This document shows, piece after piece, positions 10,077-18,158 of a DNA stretch of 64,000 nucleotides. Every line of letters begins with the position of its first letter. Position 1 is the stretch's first letter. A model generated the notes under the pieces. The model had not been told where the DNA came from. It searched no databases and saw only the letters and a program-made list of their open reading frames with translations. The stretch is from Burkholderiales bacterium. GTDB taxonomy: Bacteria > Pseudomonadota > Gammaproteobacteria > Burkholderiales > SG8-41. The stretch covers positions 62,001 through 126,000 of the forward strand of contig JAUXYA010000034.1 in assembly GCA_030684405.1 (NCBI GenBank), given 5' to 3'. A program made the position numbers and the translations under genes.

Positions 10077-10583
10077 GTGCGGAGTGAAAGCAAACCCCGC
10101 CTCTCGCTGATTGTCGCGATGGCGAAAAATCGCGTCATCGGCGCCGAGGGCAAGATTCCCTGGTACCTGCCCAATGAGCTGCAACTGTTCAAGCAGGTCA
10201 CGATGGGCCACCACATCGTGATGGGCCGCAAGACTTTTGAATCAATCGGCCGTCTGCTGCCGGGACGCACGACGGTGATCGTGACGCGACAAATGGAGTT
10301 CGCAGTACCCGGCGCCGTCGTCGTACATTCCCTGGAAGAAGCCCTGGCCCGCTGCTCCGGCGACAGCGAAATCTTCGTTATCGGCGGCGGCGAACTCTAC
10401 CGCGCAGCGATGCCGCATGCCGACCGCATTTATCTGACGGTGGTCGATGCCGAGCCCGCTGGCGACACGCAGATGCCCGCTTTCGATCCCTTGCAGTGGC
10501 AGATCAGCGACACGAAACAGTTCCACCGGGACGAACGCCACGCCCACGACTACCGTTTCGAAATCCACGACCGTGTGGATTGA
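10077..10583 (+). CDS. folA: Dihydrofolate reductase
   Basis: NADPH-dependent reduction of dihydrofolate, partner of ThyA. The start is ambiguous. A GTG at 10077 (VRSESKPRLSLIVAM) has GGAG 6 bp upstream and gives 168 aa, the usual size; a GTG at 10056 would add 7 residues without a ribosome site. Family features: LIVAMAKNRVIGAEGKIPWYLPN with the Trp of the substrate loop, VMGRKTFESIGRLLPGRTTVI, and FVIGGGELYRAAM. The leader from 10058 to 10085 is a degenerate repeat of TGCGGAGTG, which itself creates the ribosome site. Confidence 0.95.
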   Translation: MRSESKPRLSLIVAMAKNRVIGAEGKIPWYLPNELQLFKQVTMGHHIVMGRKTFESIGRLLPGRTTVIVTRQMEFAVPGAVVVHSLEEALARCSGDSEIFVIGGGELYRAAMPHADRIYLTVVDAEPAGDTQMPAFDPLQWQISDTKQFHRDERHAHDYRFEIHDRVD

Positions 10584-10622
10584 TTGCAACGGGCAGCGGC
10601 ATCAGCCGCTGCCCGCAAATAC

Positions 10623-10660
10623 CTCCCTTCTCCCCGCGGGAGAAGGGCCGGGGATGAGGG
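10623..10660 (-). repeat. 38-bp hairpin repeat, solo copy B
   Basis: Minus-strand copy of the same family, between folA and the OCD-like gene. Its stem is CCCTTCTCCC / GGGAGAAGGG around loop GCG. Relative to the other copies, the fourth base pair of the stem has changed from C-G to T-A, a paired substitution that keeps the hairpin. This is good evidence that the structure, not only the sequence, has been kept. Confidence 0.9.
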
Positions 10661-10667
10661 AATCCCG

Positions 10668-10763
10668 TTGCGCTTCCTGATTCTCGCACTGCTGATCACC
10701 ATCGCCGCCTGCGGCGTCCATGCCGCCGAATGGATGAAAAGCCTGCAAAGAACCACGCCATGA
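10668..10763 (+). CDS. Possible 31-aa secreted/lipoprotein-like micro-ORF or gene remnant
   Basis: From a TTG at 10668 the frame reads LRFLILALLITIAACGVHAA followed by EWMKSLQRTTP and a TGA that overlaps the ATG of the next gene (ATGA). The first 20 residues look exactly like a signal peptide with a lipobox-like IAAC or a cleavage site after VHAA. It starts only 7 bp after repeat copy B. Either it is a genuine tiny secreted peptide translationally coupled to the downstream gene, or it is the surviving start of a gene truncated near the repeat. No Shine-Dalgarno is evident. Confidence 0.3.
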   Translation: MRFLILALLITIAACGVHAAEWMKSLQRTTP

Positions 10764-11761
10764 ACGCCCCCGTCGCCGAAACACCCGAACAGCGCGTGCT
10801 GCGCACGTCGCACGAACCCTGCATCCACCTCAGCGATGCCGAGGTGCACGCGGTGCTGACCCGAGATCCGGCTGGTTGTTTCATCCACATGTTGCAGGCC
10901 CTGCGCGACGTCGCCGGAGGGCGGCTTGCGATTGATGTGCCGCCGAAACAGGTCTTCGGCGACCCCGGCGCTGATTCCGACTTCCGGATTATGCCCTGCG
11001 TGGTCCGCGGCAATGGCAGTGTCACCAAGACAGTGAAGCTCGTCGGGACCAACATCGCACAGCGCAAGGTGCCGGATCAGATCACCGTCGGCAAGGCGCT
11101 GGTGATCGATCACGAGGAAAATTTCGTCACTCACATCGTCGACGCCTGCCTGCTGTCTTCGGCGCGTACCGGACTCTGCGCGGCCATTGCAATACAGTTG
11201 CTCGCAAGGCGCCGTGGCCGGCTTGCCGTAATCGGCAGCGGCCGCGTTGGTTACTACGCAGCCCTGTATGCTGCGGCGGCCTGCGGCATCCGCGAGGTCC
11301 TCTTTGCCGACCTCGATCCGGCGCGCGCCGGGGCTGCAGCCGCCGCGCTGTCCGCAAGGACGCCTGGTTGCTCCAGCCGTGCGGTTGCGCTCGACGAACT
11401 CCAGGACACCGACATCGTCGTGCTCGCCACCAACAGCAGCAGCCCGCTGTGTGCGCCGCCGGCCTGGCAGGCCGATCTCGTGATCAGCCTCGGCGCGGAC
11501 ATCGACCACCAGAGCGAACTCGATGCGCGCTGGGCCGGAGCCGCCGACATTTTCATCGATACACCGGACTCGGCCCGTTTCGGCGACCTCAGGGACTGGA
11601 TCGCGCGCGGCCTGATCGGAGACGGCGACCTGACCGACCTCGGCACGCTGCTCCGCCGCGGCGCTGCGCAGGGCAACGGACGTCCGCGGCTGTTCGTATC
11701 CACAGGCTCTGCGCTCTTCGACAACCTCGCACTGCAGTACCTGCTCCGGCAATTGCGCTGA
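10760..11761 (+). CDS. Ornithine cyclodeaminase / mu-crystallin family protein
   Basis: A 333-aa NAD(P)-binding enzyme of the OCD family. The Rossmann fingerprint is RLAVIGSGRVGYYAALYA (about residues 160-176), preceded by the family segments VKLVGTN and KALVIDHEENFVTHIVDAC and followed by a conserved Asp in LFADLDPARA. Members act as ornithine cyclodeaminases, ketimine reductases or amino-acid dehydrogenases, so the reaction cannot be fixed. I chose the ATG at 10760 (overlapping the micro-ORF stop); an in-frame ATG at 10730 is possible. It is convergent with, and 7 bp from, two paralogous adenylating enzymes, which may hint at a shared amino-acid-derived product. Confidence 0.8.
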   Translation: MNAPVAETPEQRVLRTSHEPCIHLSDAEVHAVLTRDPAGCFIHMLQALRDVAGGRLAIDVPPKQVFGDPGADSDFRIMPCVVRGNGSVTKTVKLVGTNIAQRKVPDQITVGKALVIDHEENFVTHIVDACLLSSARTGLCAAIAIQLLARRRGRLAVIGSGRVGYYAALYAAAACGIREVLFADLDPARAGAAAAALSARTPGCSSRAVALDELQDTDIVVLATNSSSPLCAPPAWQADLVISLGADIDHQSELDARWAGAADIFIDTPDSARFGDLRDWIARGLIGDGDLTDLGTLLRRGAAQGNGRPRLFVSTGSALFDNLALQYLLRQLR

Positions 11762-11768
11762 ATGCCGC

Positions 11769-13115
11769 TCAGTCGAGCAACGACACGAAATCCTCATACT
11801 TCTGGCCGGCACCGCGCGCTATCGCGTCAACGCGGGTCAAGGTGATACGGAAGGGGTAGTCGAGGCAGCCCTGCAGCGCGGCGGTAAGTCGCTCGCTCTC
11901 GTCTCCGGCAAAATCACGGCTCATCACCAGCCGGGCCTCGATGTGGTCCAGCGCATCCTGCAGCAGCTGCAGTTGCAGTACCGGGGCTGCCTGCACCCAC
12001 GATTCCATCGGAAAACTCGGCCAGTAACATACACCGTCCGGACGCCGCAGCATGTTGCGCTCGCGTCCGGCGATGCGTTTCAGCACCGGCAGTCCGCGAC
12101 CGCAGGCGCAGGACGCGCCGACCTCGGCATAGTCGCCACTGGCATAACGCAGCAGCGGCATCGCGAAGTTGTGCAGCGTCGACACCGTCACCTGCCCCAC
12201 CTCACCGGACCTGCACGGTCTGCCGTCAGCACCGAGTACCTCGACTATGAGGCTCTCGGACTGCAGGTGGTAATGCTCATGTTCGGGGCATTGCATCGCG
12301 ATGTAGCCCAATTCTTCGGAACTATAGCTGTCTGCGATTTCAACTCCCCAAGCCTGGCGCACGACATCCCGGACATCGGGCTGCAGCGTCTCGCCGTAGG
12401 TCCGCGCCTGCTTCAGCCGCGGCAGGCGTATGCCGAGTTCAATCGCCCGCCTCGCAAGCGCGCGCAGGTTGGAGGCAAGAGTCAGCAGGTAATCCGGATT
12501 TTCGGCCTTCAGCCAGCGCAGTTGCTCGTCAAGATCAACTACCAGGCTGCGTACCACTGAAGGCCCGGTAACAAAGGCAGCGGTGGCAGGTCCCCAGTCG
12601 GCAAAAGACAGGTCCTCGGTCTTGCTGCGGATCGCCGCAAGTTTCCCGCCGAGGTCACGGCCATGCCACAGGTGGTCGCGCAGCAGCAGCGCCTGCCACA
12701 TCAGCTGGGTCCATGCGGTGCCCCGCGTGACCAGCGGGCTCCCCGTCGACCCTGAGGACTGCGTGGTGATGACCGTACCGTGTGCCTGCGGCACCGCGCT
12801 GCTGTGCATCGCCTCGCCAGCCAGTTGGATGTCGCGACGCGAACTGACCGGCAGTTCCCGGAAACGGTCCCAGTCCATGCCGCCACGCGCCCAGGGCGCA
12901 AAACGTTCGCGGTAGTACGGCACGGTCGCCACGGCATGGCGGAACACCTGCCCGAACTGATCCATCTGCAATGCGCGCAGCCGCTCCTCCGGCCACCACT
13001 GGCTCTGTTCGAACTGGTACTGCAACGCCAGCATCCGCGCCGACGCATCGTCGACAAACGCCGGCCAGACGACGCCGTAACAGGCCGAACGCGGCAGCAG
13101 CGGAAAACCGTTCAA
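11769..13115 (-). CDS. PaaK/CapK-like adenylate-forming enzyme (paralogue B)
   Basis: A 448-aa member of the phenylacetate-CoA ligase / coenzyme F390 synthetase-like group of AMP-forming enzymes. Visible features: the ATP-binding loop TTQSSGSTGSPLV (about 115-127), the YGETLQP segment, SYSSEELGYIAMQCP, the adenylate-binding region LLRYASGDYAEVG, and a Cys pair in SCACGRGLPVLKRI. The C-terminal domain ends KYEDFVSLLD. It overlaps the upstream paralogue by 4 bp and is clearly a tandem duplicate. The acid substrate and the acceptor (CoA or an amine) are not evident. There is no carrier protein or thioesterase nearby. Confidence 0.8.
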   Translation of the reverse strand: MNGFPLLPRSACYGVVWPAFVDDASARMLALQYQFEQSQWWPEERLRALQMDQFGQVFRHAVATVPYYRERFAPWARGGMDWDRFRELPVSSRRDIQLAGEAMHSSAVPQAHGTVITTQSSGSTGSPLVTRGTAWTQLMWQALLLRDHLWHGRDLGGKLAAIRSKTEDLSFADWGPATAAFVTGPSVVRSLVVDLDEQLRWLKAENPDYLLTLASNLRALARRAIELGIRLPRLKQARTYGETLQPDVRDVVRQAWGVEIADSYSSEELGYIAMQCPEHEHYHLQSESLIVEVLGADGRPCRSGEVGQVTVSTLHNFAMPLLRYASGDYAEVGASCACGRGLPVLKRIAGRERNMLRRPDGVCYWPSFPMESWVQAAPVLQLQLLQDALDHIEARLVMSRDFAGDESERLTAALQGCLDYPFRITLTRVDAIARGAGQKYEDFVSLLD

Positions 13116-14473
13116 GGCAACACCTCGGAACGGAAATCCTCATACTTGCCCCCGGCCGAACGCGGAATTGCATCGCGGTAGACGAAGGACAGCACAAAGT
13201 CCCCATCCAGATTCTTCAGGATCAGCGCTTTAAGCCGCGCCTCCTCATCGTCAGTCAGCGGCCGCGCCACCACCAGCGCGACTTCAATCTCGCGCAGCGT
13301 CCTCTGCACCACCTGGTACTGGCGCACTGGCGCGACCCCGACGAACTGCGTCTCGCCGAAACGCGGATGGCGCAGGCCGCCACCAGGCAGGCGCAGCATG
13401 TTGCGCACACGGCCGACGATGCGGCGGATTACCGGCAGGCTGCGCCCGCAATCGCAAGGCTCACCGGCCTCAGCGTAGTCGCCGATGTCGTAACGGATCA
13501 GCGGCATTGCAAAATGATGCAGCGGCGTCAGCACCACGCGCCCGAGCTGGCCCGGCGCACAGTGCCGGCCGGCCTCATCAAGCACCTCGAGGTACACGCC
13601 TTCGGCCATCACGTGATAATGCTCGTGGCGCGGGCATTGCAGAGCCATGTATCCGACTTCCCGGCAGGTGTACATGTCGGTGACCGGTACACCCCAGGCG
13701 GCGCGGATTTCCGCGCGCGCGTCAGGATGCAGCGCCTCGCCGTAGGTGCGCACTTCGCGCAAGCGTGGAGGGCGCAGGCCCCGCCTGCCGCAGTGGCGTG
13801 CCAGTTCCTGCACGTTGGAAGCGACGCTGATCAGGTAATCGGGATTCTCTGCCATCAGCCATTGCGCCTGCGCAGCTACCGGCTGTTCGGTATTGAAGGT
13901 CGCCGAAGGACCGGTGCGGAAAGCGGAATCCGTGGACACCCCCCAGCCGAGGGTACCGCCGGGCGGCACACGCCCGCGGATCGCCGCCAGCTTCCCGGAA
14001 AAATCCCGGCGCTGCCACAGATGCTCGCGCAGCGTAAAGGCATGCCAGAACGCAAAATTGAGCGCGCTCAGTCGGAAGCGGATCGGCCGCCCGGTCGAAC
14101 CCGAGGTCTCTCCTTCATCGACGGTACCATGCTGCGCCGGCACGGCGTTGCTGTAGAGCGCTTCCCCGTGTTGCTGCACGTCCTCGCGCCGCAGCAGCGG
14201 CAAGCCTGCAAAAACCTCAGGCGTCAGCGGCTGCGACAGATCGAGGCCGGCAAGACGTTCGCGGTAAAAGGGTACGGTGTCGCGGGCATGGCGCAGAAGC
14301 AGCGCAAGCTGTTCAAACTGCGCAGCGCGCAGGCGAGCGGGAGACCAGCGTTCGCTCTGCGCGAACTGGAACTGCATCGCCAGCATGCGCTCACCCGCCG
14401 GCGCGGGTAGCCCCGGCCACAACACGCCTTCAAGCGCGCTGGCCGGAACGGCGACATGCGCCAGCGGATGCAT
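13112..14473 (-). CDS. PaaK/CapK-like adenylate-forming enzyme (paralogue A)
   Basis: A 453-aa homologue of the gene that follows it. It shares the layout MLAMQFQFAQSERW near residue 35, ATP loop GETSGSTGRPIRF, TYGEALHPDARAEI, MYTCREVGYMALQCP, LIRYDIGDYAEAG, the PCDCGRSLPVI Cys pair and the closing KYEDFRSEVLP. The canonical Tyr-Asp-x-Gly-Asp of the family is intact here (YDIGD) while paralogue B has YASGD, so the copies may have diverged in function. The ATG at 14473 begins MHPLAHVAVPASAL. Translational coupling (ATGA) suggests a heteromeric or sequential pair. The decarboxylase gene lies 76 bp upstream on the same strand. Confidence 0.8.
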   Translation of the reverse strand: MHPLAHVAVPASALEGVLWPGLPAPAGERMLAMQFQFAQSERWSPARLRAAQFEQLALLLRHARDTVPFYRERLAGLDLSQPLTPEVFAGLPLLRREDVQQHGEALYSNAVPAQHGTVDEGETSGSTGRPIRFRLSALNFAFWHAFTLREHLWQRRDFSGKLAAIRGRVPPGGTLGWGVSTDSAFRTGPSATFNTEQPVAAQAQWLMAENPDYLISVASNVQELARHCGRRGLRPPRLREVRTYGEALHPDARAEIRAAWGVPVTDMYTCREVGYMALQCPRHEHYHVMAEGVYLEVLDEAGRHCAPGQLGRVVLTPLHHFAMPLIRYDIGDYAEAGEPCDCGRSLPVIRRIVGRVRNMLRLPGGGLRHPRFGETQFVGVAPVRQYQVVQRTLREIEVALVVARPLTDDEEARLKALILKNLDGDFVLSFVYRDAIPRSAGGKYEDFRSEVLP

Positions 14474-14534
14474 CGCGACTGTTCTCCTGACCGCCGAATG
14501 ACTTGCGCGAAAGGCGACGGCTTATTAATTATTC

Positions 14535-14552
14535 AATAAAAACAAATACTTA
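14535..14552 (+). repeat. AT-rich 18-bp dispersed motif, copy 3
   Basis: AATAAAAACAAATACTTA, within a longer AT-rich stretch (14528-14560) that matches 23739-23771 at 27 of 33 positions. On the gene strand it begins with the TAA stop of the decarboxylase gene. Confidence 0.5.
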
Positions 14553-16805
14553 CTGATTTTCCCCAGCGACGCAATCGACATAGTAGCGAAGCTGATCGCC
14601 CTTGCCTTCCGCCACCAGACCGTGAATGTCGGTATCAAATCCCGGAAACTGCTGATTGAACATGCGCGCGAATTTGAGGTACCGCACGATGGTGGCGTTG
14701 AAACGCTCACCCGGAATCAGCAGCGGTATGCCCGGCGGATAGGGCGTCAGCAACACGCTGGCCACCCGTCCTTCCAGTTTGTCGATTTCAACGCGCTCGA
14801 TCTGCCGGTGCGCCATGCGCGCCCAGGCCTCTGCAGGCGGCATCGCCGGCTGCATGTCCGACAAGTACATCTCGGTGGTGAGCCTTGCGATGTCATTGGC
14901 CCTGTACACCCCGTGAATCTGTTCACACAAATCCTTGAGACCGATTTTTTCGTAACGCGGATGTGCAGCGAGGAACTCCGGCAACACGCGCCACAGCGGG
15001 CGGTTGTTGTCGTAATCATCCTTGAACTGCTGCAGTTCGGTAACCATCGTGTTCCAGCGGCCCTTGGTGATGCCGATGGTGAACATGATGAAGAAGGAAT
15101 AGAGGCCGGTCTTTTCGACAATGATGCCGTGTTCGGCGAGGTACTTGGTGACCACTGCCGCAGGGATTCCGCTCTTGGCGAACTTGCCGCTGACGTCGAG
15201 GCCGGGCGTGATCACCGTCGCCTTGATAGGGTCGAGCATGTTGAAACCCGGCGCCAGGTTCCCGAAACCATGCCAGCGCTCCGAAGGACGCAGCATCCAG
15301 TCGTCGCGGTTGCCGACACCTTCGGCAGCGAGGCGCTCCGGTCCCCACACCTTGAACCACCAATCCTTGCCGAATTCGGCATCCACCTTGCGCATCGCGC
15401 GGCGGAAATCCAGCGCCTCCATGATCGATTCTTCGACCAGCGCGGGGCCTCCCGGCGGCTCCATCATCGCCGCCGCCACGTCGCAGGACGCGATGATCGC
15501 GTACTGCGGTGAAGTCGAGGTGTGCATCAGGTAGGCTTCGTTGAAGGTGTCGTAATCGAGTTTGCGTGTCTCGCTGTCCTGCACCAGAATCTGCGACGCC
15601 TGAGACAGCCCCGCCAGCAGTTTGTGGGTGGATTGCGTCGAAAACACCACCGATTCTTTCGTGCGCGGCCGGTCGCGGCCAATGGCATGCATGCCGTGAT
15701 AGAACTTGTGGAAAGTGGCATGCGGCAGCCAGGCTTCGTCGAAATGCAGGGTATCGATCTTGCCGTCGAGCTTTTCCTTGATCGCATCGACGTTGTAGAG
15801 AATGCCGTCGTAGGTGCTCTGGGTAATGGTCAGGATGCGCGGCTTCGACTTCGACGGCGATTTCGCCGCGAAGGGATTGGCGCGGATTTTTTTCTCGATA
15901 TTTTCCCAGCTGAATTCCTCCAGCGGGATCGGGCCGATGATGCCGAAATGGTTGCGCGTCGGCATCAGGAACACCGGCACCGCGCCGGTCATCGTGATTG
16001 CATGCAGGATCGACACATGGCAGTTGCGATCAACGATCACCACGTCACCCGGAGCCACCGTCGAATGCCACACCATCTTGTTCGAAGTCGAAGTACCGTT
16101 GGTGACGAAGAACAGGTGGTCGCAATTGAAGATGCGTGCCGCATTGCGCTCGGAGGCCGCTACCGGGCCTGAATGATCGAGCAACTGGCCCAGTTCGTCG
16201 ACGGCGTTACAGACGTCGGCACGCAGCATGTTCTCGCCGAAAAACTGGTGGAACATCTGGCCCACCGGACTTTTCAGGAAAGCGACGCCGCCGGAATGGC
16301 CGGGACAGTGCCAGGAATAGGATCCGTCCTGTGCGTAATGGGTCAGCGCCCGGAAAAATGGCGGCGCCAGGCTGTCGAGGTAGGACTTGGATTCGCGCAC
16401 GATGTAACGCGCGACGAACTCCGGCGTGTCCTCGAACATGTGAATGAAACCGTGCAGCTCGCGCAGCACGTCGTTCGGAATGTGGCGCGAGGTCTGGGTC
16501 TCGCCATAGAGGAAGATCGGGATCTCGGTGTTGCGGAAGCGGATGGCCTTGACGAAGGTGCGCAGTTCGCCGATCGTCGATTCCAGTTCCTGCACCGAAA
16601 AGTCATCGTCATCGACCGAGAGGATGAAGGCCGATGCGCGCGACTGCTGCTGCGCGAAGGACGACAGGTCGCCGTAGCTGGTGACGCCGAGCACCTCGAT
16701 CCCCTCGTCCTCCAGCGCCTTTGCCAGCGCGCGAATGCCAAGGCCGCTGGTGTTCTCCGAGCGGTAATCCTCGTCGATGATGATGACCGGAAAACGGAAG
16801 CGCAT
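14550..16805 (-). CDS. Fold-type I Orn/Lys/Arg decarboxylase
   Basis: A 751-aa PLP enzyme of the large bacterial Lys/Arg/Orn decarboxylase family. It has an N-terminal response-regulator-like wing (about 1-130, FPVIIIDEDYRSENTS), a PLP domain with HCPGHSGG (166-173), DEAW (356-359) and the Schiff-base Lys395 in STQSTHKLLAGLSQ, and the C-terminal domain with LLTPYPPGIPLLIPGERF. Length and architecture match biodegradative arginine or lysine decarboxylases; the substrate cannot be fixed by eye. Adjacency to mrp and metG is the usual betaproteobacterial neighbourhood, but I see no dcd gene, which I recall often lying in between. It may consume protons in acid stress or feed polyamine synthesis. 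Confidence 0.9.
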   Translation of the reverse strand: MRFRFPVIIIDEDYRSENTSGLGIRALAKALEDEGIEVLGVTSYGDLSSFAQQQSRASAFILSVDDDDFSVQELESTIGELRTFVKAIRFRNTEIPIFLYGETQTSRHIPNDVLRELHGFIHMFEDTPEFVARYIVRESKSYLDSLAPPFFRALTHYAQDGSYSWHCPGHSGGVAFLKSPVGQMFHQFFGENMLRADVCNAVDELGQLLDHSGPVAASERNAARIFNCDHLFFVTNGTSTSNKMVWHSTVAPGDVVIVDRNCHVSILHAITMTGAVPVFLMPTRNHFGIIGPIPLEEFSWENIEKKIRANPFAAKSPSKSKPRILTITQSTYDGILYNVDAIKEKLDGKIDTLHFDEAWLPHATFHKFYHGMHAIGRDRPRTKESVVFSTQSTHKLLAGLSQASQILVQDSETRKLDYDTFNEAYLMHTSTSPQYAIIASCDVAAAMMEPPGGPALVEESIMEALDFRRAMRKVDAEFGKDWWFKVWGPERLAAEGVGNRDDWMLRPSERWHGFGNLAPGFNMLDPIKATVITPGLDVSGKFAKSGIPAAVVTKYLAEHGIIVEKTGLYSFFIMFTIGITKGRWNTMVTELQQFKDDYDNNRPLWRVLPEFLAAHPRYEKIGLKDLCEQIHGVYRANDIARLTTEMYLSDMQPAMPPAEAWARMAHRQIERVEIDKLEGRVASVLLTPYPPGIPLLIPGERFNATIVRYLKFARMFNQQFPGFDTDIHGLVAEGKGDQLRYYVDCVAGENQ

Positions 16806-16867
16806 GGTGTGCCTATCTTAAGTCGGAGTTCCGCGGCAGCGGAAGGGTTTTCCGGCGATCCGGAGGC

Positions 16868-17956
16868 TCAGGTGTTCTTGACGACAATTTTCGGGAAAGC
16901 TGCGGAGTGGTCCTGCTGCTTCTCCGCGATCTTTACCGCGACCCGGCGCGCGATCTGGCGGTAGATCTCGGCAATGCGGCCGTCCGGATCTGCCACCACC
17001 GTCGGCTTGCCGGAATCGGCCTGCCTGCGGATGGCAATGTCCAGCGGCAGAGAACCGAGCATTTCGACGTCGTAATCCGAACCCATTTTCGCACCGCCAC
17101 CCTCGCCGAAAATGTGCTCCTCATGGCCGCACTTCGAGCAGATATGGATCGACATGTTCTCGACAATGCCGAGGATGGGAATACCGACCTTTTCGAACAT
17201 CTTGAGGCCCTTGCGCGCGTCGATCAGCGCAATGTCCTGGGGCGTGGTGACGATCACCGCGCCGGTCACCGGCACCCGCTGCGCCAGCGTCAGCTGGATG
17301 TCGCCGGTGCCGGGCGGCAGGTCGACCACCAGATAGTCGATGTCGCGCCACTTTGTTTCGTTGAGCAGCTGCTCCAGTGCCTGGGTCACCATCGGGCCGC
17401 GCCACACCATCGGCGTCTCGGTGTCTATCAGGAAACCGATCGACATCGCCTGCAAGCCGTGCCCCTCCATCGGCTCCAGCATCTTGCCGTCCTTCGACTC
17501 CGGCCGGCCGGTGATACCGAGCATCATCGGCTGCGACGGGCCATAAATGTCTGCGTCGAGCACACCAACGGAAGCCCCCTCGGCAGCCAGCGCCAGGGCG
17601 AGGTTTACCGCAGTCGTGCACTTGCCGACGCCGCCCTTCCCCGAGGCCACGGCAATGAAGTTCATCACGCCCGGCACCAGCTTGACGCCGCGCTGCACCG
17701 CATGGGAGACGATTTTCATTGACACGTTGACCGTGACGCTACCAACGCCGGGGATTTTCTTCAGGCCGTCGCTGACCTGTTTGCGGATCGGCTCGAGCTG
17801 GCTTTTCGCCGGATAGCCCAGCAGGATGTCCACCGAAACGTTGTTGCCTTCGACCTTGATGTTCTTCGCCGACTTGCTGCTGATGAAGTCGGTCTTGGTA
17901 TTCAGGTCGACGAGCTGCTTCAGCGCGCCTTGGACGTCCTGGTCGGTAATGGCCAT
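16868..17956 (-). CDS. apbC: Mrp/ApbC family Fe-S cluster carrier ATPase
   Basis: A 362-aa P-loop ATPase that carries Fe-S clusters to apoproteins. An N-terminal FeS_assembly_P (DUF59) domain (about 5-85) is followed by the NTPase domain with the deviant Walker A at 106-114, DADIYGPSQP, and DLPPGTGDIQL. The CxxC cluster-binding pair is in ICSKCGHEE. The start is the ATG at 17956 (MAITDQDVQGAL); an upstream extension to 18091 is not family-like. The Walker A reads GKGGVGKCT: residue 113, normally Ser (or Thr) coordinating Mg, is Cys (codon TGC). It is divergent from metG across 202 bp. Confidence 0.95.
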   Translation of the reverse strand: MAITDQDVQGALKQLVDLNTKTDFISSKSAKNIKVEGNNVSVDILLGYPAKSQLEPIRKQVSDGLKKIPGVGSVTVNVSMKIVSHAVQRGVKLVPGVMNFIAVASGKGGVGKCTTAVNLALALAAEGASVGVLDADIYGPSQPMMLGITGRPESKDGKMLEPMEGHGLQAMSIGFLIDTETPMVWRGPMVTQALEQLLNETKWRDIDYLVVDLPPGTGDIQLTLAQRVPVTGAVIVTTPQDIALIDARKGLKMFEKVGIPILGIVENMSIHICSKCGHEEHIFGEGGGAKMGSDYDVEMLGSLPLDIAIRRQADSGKPTVVADPDGRIAEIYRQIARRVAVKIAEKQQDHSAAFPKIVVKNT

Positions 17957-18114
17957 GTTTCGGGTTCCATTCGGATTGCGTGGTAAGGCCGCGATTGTAG
18001 CGACATCGCCACCCCGGACCAACCACAACTCCATGTCGGAAAAGGTTTTTTTTGCCACGACTCCGACAAGGACGGTGCAGGCCACTGCCAAGCGTCGGGG
18101 CTCTCAAAGTTTAT

Positions 18115-18123
18115 TGTTATAAT
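18115..18123 (+). promoter_or_regulatory. Likely extended -10 promoter for metG
   Basis: TGT directly followed by a perfect TATAAT (18118-18123), 35 bp before the metG ATG. No good -35 is seen, as is usual for TGn-extended -10 promoters. Confidence 0.55.
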
Positions 18124-18158
18124 TCAATCCTTTAGCTTCATCCGCCGAAACGCCATCC

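Noticed and set aside
14474..14549. Possible missing dcd gene between mrp and the decarboxylase region
   Set aside because: I recall dcd being frequent in this neighbourhood, but its absence here may be ordinary rearrangement; no remnant is visible.
17957..18091. 45-residue N-terminal extension of mrp
   Set aside because: The typical Mrp start is the ATG at 17956; the extension covers the divergent promoter region.
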